NCBI GenBank assembly: GCA_022497145.1
Contig: MU385917.1
Location: 118,263 to 182,262 of the forward strand
Source: Rostrohypoxylon terebratum
Taxonomy: Eukaryota > Ascomycota > Sordariomycetes > Xylariales > Hypoxylaceae
DNA: 64,000 nucleotides
Direction: 5' to 3'
Part shown: positions 58,967-64,000 of the stretch, one piece after another
How the letters are laid out: every line of letters starts with the position of its first letter
Position numbering within the stretch: position 1 is the stretch's first letter
Notes under the pieces: generated by a model
What the model was told of the DNA's origin: nothing
The model's input: the letters and a program-made list of their open reading frames with translations, nothing else
Databases searched by the model: none
Translations under genes and position numbers: made by a program

Positions 58967-59833
58967 ATGAAGCTTTCGCATCTTATCCTCGGCCTTGCCT
59001 TCGGCCAAAGCGTCAGCGCCGCCGCGCTTTCCTACGCGCAAGATGGCGCGTTAGACATACCATCGCCAGAATCGCAAAACCAAGAGCGATCGACAACTAG
59101 CGAAGAGTTATGGAAGCGCAAGGGTGGCGGCGGATCCGGTGGTAGAGGTGGTTCTTCCGGCGGCTCGTCCGGCGGTTCTAGTGGCTCATCTGGCTCATCT
59201 GGCTCATCCGGATCATCTGGAGGAAGAGGAGGCAGCAGTGGTTCTAGTTCAGGTTCAAGCGGCGGTCGAGGGTCATCATCATCCAACACCGGGGGCTCGA
59301 CGACAACAGGGAGCGGTGTTCGCCCGGCCTATGGAGGAGGCACATACTACGGTGGAGGCGCAAGACAACCGTACAAAGCTGGCTCTCCAAGCGCTTCGGG
59401 CATCGCACCTTTCGTGTTAGGCGGCGCCGCGCTAGGCACCCTCGGCTTCATCGGCGCAAGCTGGGCCTACGGCGCATATGCCTACCATTACACACATCCA
59501 TATTGGTACCACAATGCGACAACGAACAAGAACGAAACCAAACCTGTGACGTGTCTGTGCGATTACTACGAGACCTGTGGCTGTGACGACAATGGTAACC
59601 AGACCTATTTCAACTCCGTGATCGGGGACGGTAGCTACGCGGGTTTGAACAGATCGCTGGTTACAGTGGCGGATAACGATTCTACGCACGAGTCTACTAT
59701 CTATATCAGAGGCACTCTAGCTAATGGCACGACATCATCGGGTGGCACCGAAAATCCAAACGCTGCTGCTGCGATTCGGTCCATGGGTTGGTGGCCAGTC
59801 ATCGCAGTGGCGATATCTTTTGCATTGTTTTAA
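58967..59833 (+). CDS. Secreted Gly/Ser-rich protein, probably GPI-anchored
   Basis: A single exon of 288 residues from ATG 58967 (the frame extends only to a TTG upstream). A signal peptide, MKLSHLILGLAFGQSVSAAA, is clear. A Gly/Ser repeat region covers about residues 53-115 (runs of GGSSG and GSSGSSG), with a basic KRKGGGG start that could be a KR processing site. A hydrophobic segment lies at about 146-168. It is followed by a Tyr/His-rich stretch and a conserved core CLCDYYETCGCDDNGNQTYF (Cys196, 198, 204, 206). Several N-glycosylation sites are present. The end, NAAAAIRSMGWWPVIAVAIS plus FALF, looks like a GPI-attachment signal. I recognise this as a family of uncharacterised fungal surface proteins defined by the CxCDxYxxCGCD core, but I know no function. 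Confidence 0.85.
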   Translation: MKLSHLILGLAFGQSVSAAALSYAQDGALDIPSPESQNQERSTTSEELWKRKGGGGSGGRGGSSGGSSGGSSGSSGSSGSSGSSGGRGGSSGSSSGSSGGRGSSSSNTGGSTTTGSGVRPAYGGGTYYGGGARQPYKAGSPSASGIAPFVLGGAALGTLGFIGASWAYGAYAYHYTHPYWYHNATTNKNETKPVTCLCDYYETCGCDDNGNQTYFNSVIGDGSYAGLNRSLVTVADNDSTHESTIYIRGTLANGTTSSGGTENPNAAAAIRSMGWWPVIAVAISFALF

Positions 59834-60318
59834 TGGAATGGATAGATTGGAATACGGCCTCAGTACTAAGTAATTAATCTGTACATACAATCGTTTTTAG
59901 AATGACGCCAGCATACAAAACGACGTCTGCGGCGACGCATGAAGTTTATGACGGAGATACCCAATGGTGTTCTGGGGGGTCGAAGGGCAAAAACAGATGT
60001 GTGTTGCTATTGGCTACATTCCGGAATACCCCTTTGAAACTAGCTGGATGATAAGAGTACCTATTTTTCGAAAACTCTTAGGTTAGAATATAATTATTCA
60101 CTTACTTACCATGTATTACCCTTATGAATTCTGAGGCGATGTGACTTTTTTTATATATCAGCAAAAAAAAGAGTACTTAAAGGCAAGTCTAGCTAAATAA
60201 TGTGTTGGGTATATCTGTCAGCTCAGGGTATCTTTTAAAATCAACCAGCAAAATGCCATTCTTTACCACCGAACCTCGCCAGCAACAAAAACAGAATAGA
60301 CAATGAGACGTTCCTCCA
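59834..60318. other. Intergenic, shared 3' region
   Basis: AT-rich convergent spacer holding the 3' UTRs of the Gly/Ser-rich protein gene and the DNA glycosylase gene. No gene is visible. Confidence 0.5.
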
Positions 60319-61326
60319 TTATGTCTCTTCCACTTCCTCAACTTTCGTAGCACTAGCAGCGGCAGCCTCTTCCTCCCTCTCCTTCCGTCTCTGGACACAC
60401 CAATCGCCCAAAATCTTCCAAATACGCTCCTTCTCCTCCGGTCTCAGCGACGCCGCCAACCCACTCGTACTCGTCGCGACGAAAACCCTCGACCCCTCCC
60501 ACCCCTCCTCCCCATCACCCGCCTCGATAACGCCCATGCGCTCCTCCTGCCAGCCATAGCTAAACTCCCCCTTCTTCATCGCGCGGCCGTGGCGCACGCG
60601 GAACACGCTCTCCCAGATGCTCTTCCCGACCACACACGCGACCTCGGGCCTCCACATCCGGCACTTGTCCTCGAGGCCCTGGACGCCGGCGTCCAACTCC
60701 GCGTTGCGCAGCTCGGCGCCGTTGCGCGAGGGCCGCGCGACGATGTTGGTGTGGCCCAGGGAGTAGCGGGACGGCATCGACTGGTCCTCGGCGGGGGAGC
60801 ATAGGAGCGGCGTTATGCCGGAGCTGTGCAGCAGCTTCCAGTACAGGTTCGAGGGGTGCGCGTACGCGTGTCCCGTGCGCGCCGTCTGCAGACCTGGGTT
60901 CAGGCCGATGGTTAGGATGAGTAGGTTCGGCGCGATGGCGTCGGGGAGGGGGCGGAGGTGGGCGTATGTTGAGGGAGGGGCGTAGGAGGAGGGTTTGCGG
61001 GGGCGTTTCTTTGGGGGGGATGAGGAAGGGGATGTGGATTTGGGTGTGGATGTGGTGGTTTTTCTACGGCTGGGTCTGGAGTTTTCCGGTTCCGGGGATC
61101 GTATTTCGCTTTTGCGCTTCTTAGATGGAGATAATGAGCGCTGAGACGGAGTGGCTTGTTGAGGCGCTAAGAGCCTCTGGCTTCGTCTTGGTTCTGAGGG
61201 TGATGGGCTGTTGCTTGCGCCGGTAAACATGAAGTTCTTTAATTGAAGGCGGCCCTCAAAACTCGACTCCTTGGGCATATTGGCATTGCCTCCTGGTGCC
61301 TCATAGTCACCCATATCAGATCCCAT
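60319..61326 (-). CDS. G/T(U)-mismatch DNA glycosylase, TDG/Mug type (Thp1-like)
   Basis: An intronless gene of 335 residues. TDG/Mug enzymes remove uracil or thymine mispaired with guanine and start base-excision repair in the nucleus. The catalytic motif is IGLNPGLQTARTGHAYAHPS, where Asn143 is the water-activating residue. The second conserved block is LGHTNIVARPSRNGAELR, and the third, VFVATSTSGLAASLRP, stands for the MPSSSAR-type substrate loop. A disordered, basic N-terminal region of about 115 residues (KKRKSEIRSPEPEN, SPPKKRPRKPSS) probably provides DNA contact and nuclear import. The C-terminal tail is Glu/Ala-rich. I chose ATG 61326 because the frame extends upstream only from a GTG. 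The catalytic half is markedly GC-rich. Fission-yeast Thp1 is the best-studied fungal relative. Confidence 0.93.
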   Translation of the reverse strand: MGSDMGDYEAPGGNANMPKESSFEGRLQLKNFMFTGASNSPSPSEPRRSQRLLAPQQATPSQRSLSPSKKRKSEIRSPEPENSRPSRRKTTTSTPKSTSPSSSPPKKRPRKPSSYAPPSTYAHLRPLPDAIAPNLLILTIGLNPGLQTARTGHAYAHPSNLYWKLLHSSGITPLLCSPAEDQSMPSRYSLGHTNIVARPSRNGAELRNAELDAGVQGLEDKCRMWRPEVACVVGKSIWESVFRVRHGRAMKKGEFSYGWQEERMGVIEAGDGEEGWEGSRVFVATSTSGLAASLRPEEKERIWKILGDWCVQRRKEREEEAAAASATKVEEVEET

Positions 61327-61723
61327 TGTCACGGCTGCCACTTAAGATGTAAAAACACACCATGTGTTTCGGCGTAATGTTGTAGCCCTTAAAGTTCTAG
61401 GTACAATACTACAGTCTACGATGCAATGCGTGTACTACACTAAATTAGATAAGCAATCTCCATTGCTGCAAGCCATTGGATCCATCCATCCATGGATATC
61501 CCGGAGCTGCTCCGCTCACTAAAACTCAGTTTCCCTTAGGCGGCTAGACAGCTATGTAGACCACTGAAAGAAGACGCCAAATAGCGCACAAGTACACTAA
61601 TAACCTCCCACAAATTCAAGCATGTCGCCGCATCAAGGCCAAGTATTTATCTAGAAGAGGCCATATCGTTGTTTCTCCTGCATCCAACGATTTAGCAAGC
61701 TCCTCGAATTCTTCCCATTGTTT
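61327..61723. other. Spacer downstream of the NACHT gene
   Basis: It carries the promoter of the glycosylase gene (-) and the 3' side of the NACHT gene (-). Directly after the NACHT stop, the same frame stays open for 35 more codons to TGA at 61616-61618. Confidence 0.5.
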
Positions 61724-63928
61724 TCAAAAGTAATTTATAGTAGCCCATGTCAGTAGTTCCTTAACAATTGTAGCATTCCCTTCTTTGGCTGCGAGAGCTA
61801 GGAAATCCATTTCGTCAAGCCCAGACCCCTTGTACCTATAGGATCTCACCAAGTGCCTTACTGTCCTTTCACTTCGACATGTTAGAATTAGTCTGGCCCG
61901 CCGCCTTCCATGTTTGCCTGCAGGAGGATTAAAAAACCTAAGAGCAGTAGGACACTGTAGTTCGGTCGCCACTTCAAAACCCTTCTCTGGAGTTAATTCT
62001 AGCAAGCCAGCATCATATCGTATTTCGGTTTGCCCCATTCTTTTCCTCAGTGATTCTATGATGCTTGTATCGATGAGCACCACGTGGGCCATAGCTAGCA
62101 GTGTTGATCGGAAGATGCGGAGTTCCTTGGAATTTTGTATTTCTTCGTAAAAGCTATCAACACCTGTATACCTGGAAAAAAACATGTCCCAATGTATAAA
62201 AAACCACATGGCTTGTGGAATTTGCATTTGAAACGCGTCCGCAATGTGCTCCAAGATCCTCTTGTATAGCAATGAAAGTTTTGTTGTCTCCCAGTAATGT
62301 CGAATTAATAGCATCCTAAGAAATTCAAATAGGATGAATACAAGCAAAGGCCTGCGTTCTAGGTAGAGGCAAAGAGTTTGAACAGAATCTTCAGCTTGGG
62401 GGTCGTGGTCAACAGTCAACAAAAGTTCCATATAATAGTTGACGCAAGCCAAACCAATTGAATATATGCCTCCTTCACTATCAATCCCCAGGAACTTTGA
62501 ATCGGGGCTCGAAGTGAGAAAGTCCCGCGCACTTCGGTGTATCAGTTGCACGGTATCATCGGGATCAACGTCGCGCCTCAGACCGACGGTATTAAAAATT
62601 GATCTCTCATACGGTATTATCTCAACAAACCCACCACAGAACGCGTGCAATTGTTTCCAGGTCTGATTCCACACGTTTCCATGTAGCTGAGTACAATGAT
62701 ATCTGAGAAATAGGCGGCGTTCATCCTTTGAGAGATCATCCCAATTGAACATAGCCATGACCTCTCGTATCTCACAAACACTCAATTGCCATCCTGAAAA
62801 GAGTAACCACGAGAAATAATAGCGGGATTTCTCTATTTCCTTTGAGTCTTTTCTTCTGAGCCTATCGAGAATGCCCTGATAGAACTCAGTGAGCGTCTTT
62901 GGGACATTCTTGAGAAGCTGCTTAAGATCGAAAACAGAGCTCACCCCCACCTCCTCAATGTGTGATTCGATCTGACTAATAACAAGAACAACCCATAGAA
63001 TCACACCATTCGCATTGTTGAGGAGATAGGTTTTCAGGAATCCGAGATCGTGGATGTCTGGAGCATCTTCTATTTCGATGGAACTCGAGTTGTATGTACC
63101 TGGGCCACCCACAGAATCGGCATTCGAATTTATATGGTGGTAAATTCTATATATACCGTATCGGGCAATCTTTTCAATTGAACCCTTGTTTTCGATTCCC
63201 ATGTTGATGAGGTATTTTGGGTTAAGAGCTTGTCGAATAGTATATTCAGATCGACTTAGAGCTATAACTTTGAAAATACCCTTTTTTGGCAGATGGCACA
63301 ACTGAGAAAAGAGGTTGAAAGTTTGCTTTCGTGAAACTTCGGAGTCGCTGCTATCTTCTGATTCGTCGAGGCCATCAAGTATCAAGAAGAAGACATACTT
63401 ATCATTGCTATCGTCAAATTGATCTCCAAGGCGTAAGAGCACATCCCTGAGGTCATTATATTCCCATGTTCTGTCGATCCTTTCCATAACTCTGCGAAAG
63501 GAATCTTTATAAAAGCAATATAGATTTTGTTGCTGTTCCAACAATTGGTAGAGGATAGATCGCAGCATCCATAAGTGTCCTTTCTTAGTTGAACCACCAA
63601 GGGTACTGTAAAAAAAGTCGGCCTTAAGAACTTCATGTGTGTCTTGAGGTATCAAGCGTTGCTGCAGAGCTGCAGCAAGAGTCGACTTTCCGCTTCCCGC
63701 TTTTCCATGAATCCATAGAAGGCTTGAATCCCGACCCAACCACTGTTTATAGACTTCATGCTCCAATATCCATTCAGTTGTACCCCTGGCCCTTCCCATT
63801 TTTTGAACCTCCGTGCGCCGAGCGTTCAGCTCTTCAAAGAATAGAGAGGATAGGCATTCTGTGTCACACGGGGACTGGATGCCAAGATACAGTTGGCAGC
63901 CAGGGCGCATACAGGTCAGGCAGGAATC
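61724..63928 (-). CDS. NACHT-domain NLR-like protein, 3' exon (5' part outside window)
   Basis: This exon of 734 codons begins after a strong acceptor (GATAAC...CTCTTTGCAG, ending at 63929) and stops with TGA at 61724. It encodes a STAND NTPase of the fungal NLR type used in non-self recognition and heterokaryon incompatibility. The pre-NACHT linker CLSSLFFEELNARRTEVQK is typical. The Walker A motif is WIHGKAGSGKSTLA (about residues 75-82 of the exon), and Walker B is VFFLILDGLDESED. VIALSRSEY corresponds to the sensor region, and VQLIHRSARDFLTS is the usual block after NACHT. The end, FLALAAKEGNATIVKELLTW, looks like the start of one ankyrin repeat and is cut short by the TGA. The N-terminal effector domain lies beyond the right edge. 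Base composition is more AT-rich than in the housekeeping genes. Confidence 0.88.
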   Translation of the reverse strand, partial: DSCLTCMRPGCQLYLGIQSPCDTECLSSLFFEELNARRTEVQKMGRARGTTEWILEHEVYKQWLGRDSSLLWIHGKAGSGKSTLAAALQQRLIPQDTHEVLKADFFYSTLGGSTKKGHLWMLRSILYQLLEQQQNLYCFYKDSFRRVMERIDRTWEYNDLRDVLLRLGDQFDDSNDKYVFFLILDGLDESEDSSDSEVSRKQTFNLFSQLCHLPKKGIFKVIALSRSEYTIRQALNPKYLINMGIENKGSIEKIARYGIYRIYHHINSNADSVGGPGTYNSSSIEIEDAPDIHDLGFLKTYLLNNANGVILWVVLVISQIESHIEEVGVSSVFDLKQLLKNVPKTLTEFYQGILDRLRRKDSKEIEKSRYYFSWLLFSGWQLSVCEIREVMAMFNWDDLSKDERRLFLRYHCTQLHGNVWNQTWKQLHAFCGGFVEIIPYERSIFNTVGLRRDVDPDDTVQLIHRSARDFLTSSPDSKFLGIDSEGGIYSIGLACVNYYMELLLTVDHDPQAEDSVQTLCLYLERRPLLVFILFEFLRMLLIRHYWETTKLSLLYKRILEHIADAFQMQIPQAMWFFIHWDMFFSRYTGVDSFYEEIQNSKELRIFRSTLLAMAHVVLIDTSIIESLRKRMGQTEIRYDAGLLELTPEKGFEVATELQCPTALRFFNPPAGKHGRRRARLILTCRSERTVRHLVRSYRYKGSGLDEMDFLALAAKEGNATIVKELLTWATINYF

Positions 63929-64000
63929 CTGCAAAGAGGTTATCATCACTTATTATTGGAAGCTGTTGATCAGATGAACAAGATTGAACCAAACCCAACA
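63929..64000 (-). other. Intron of the NACHT gene, running off the window
   Basis: On the minus strand this reads toward a TGATAAC branch point and a CTCTTTGCAG acceptor, so it is probably the 3' end of an intron. The donor and upstream exon are not in the window. Confidence 0.6.

Overview
The window is nuclear DNA from a filamentous ascomycete (Pezizomycotina, most likely a Sordariomycete). The evidence is short introns of about 45-120 bp with GT donors, CTAAC/CTGAC-like branch points and YAG acceptors. The gene set is also typical: fungal-type Ssb Hsp70, Ero1, Cft1, Pal1, a NACHT-type NLR and GPI-type cell-surface proteins. Genes are monocistronic and lie on both strands. I built all gene models by hand from reading frames, splice signals and remembered family sequences; no database search was possible.

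Positions 1-17,700 are gene-poor and rich in short ACCT/AGGT-type repeats. The only genes I can support there are a 50-residue cysteine-rich protein (8225-8377, minus) and, at the right edge, a conserved 84-residue protein with a clear TATA box (17785-18039). The next 5 kb hold no convincing gene until a broken F-box-like gene (23303-24052, minus) with an in-frame TAA.

From 24.7 kb the window is ordinary gene-rich chromosome. In order it carries cft1 (mRNA 3'-end processing, +), a Pal1-family morphology gene (-), usb1 (U6 snRNA 3'-end trimming, +), ero1 (ER disulfide formation, -), cks1 (CDK subunit, -), an Rsc4-like tandem-bromodomain gene (+), and ssb1 (ribosome-associated Hsp70, +). These are followed by an IlvD/Edd-family dehydratase (+) and an Ldh2-type dehydrogenase (-) in a tight convergent pair, then a decayed glutathione-transferase-like remnant (+) and a single-pass cysteine-rich membrane protein (+). 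The last part holds an LMBD1-type vacuolar membrane protein (+), an ANCHR-like B-box protein (-), a Gly/Ser-rich probable GPI protein (+), a TDG/Mug-type DNA glycosylase (-) and the 3' part of a NACHT NLR (-) that runs off the right edge.

Most genes are housekeeping and work independently. The one plausible functional pair is the dehydratase with the Ldh2-type dehydrogenase (47.2-50.5 kb), which could act in sugar-acid or hydroxy-acid catabolism. I found no clear new multi-gene system. The items most worth a second look are the NLR with an open frame beyond its TGA, the F-box-like gene split by one TAA, the GST-like remnant, the 50-residue Cys-rich gene, and the ACCTAGGT-like motif that fills the non-coding DNA.
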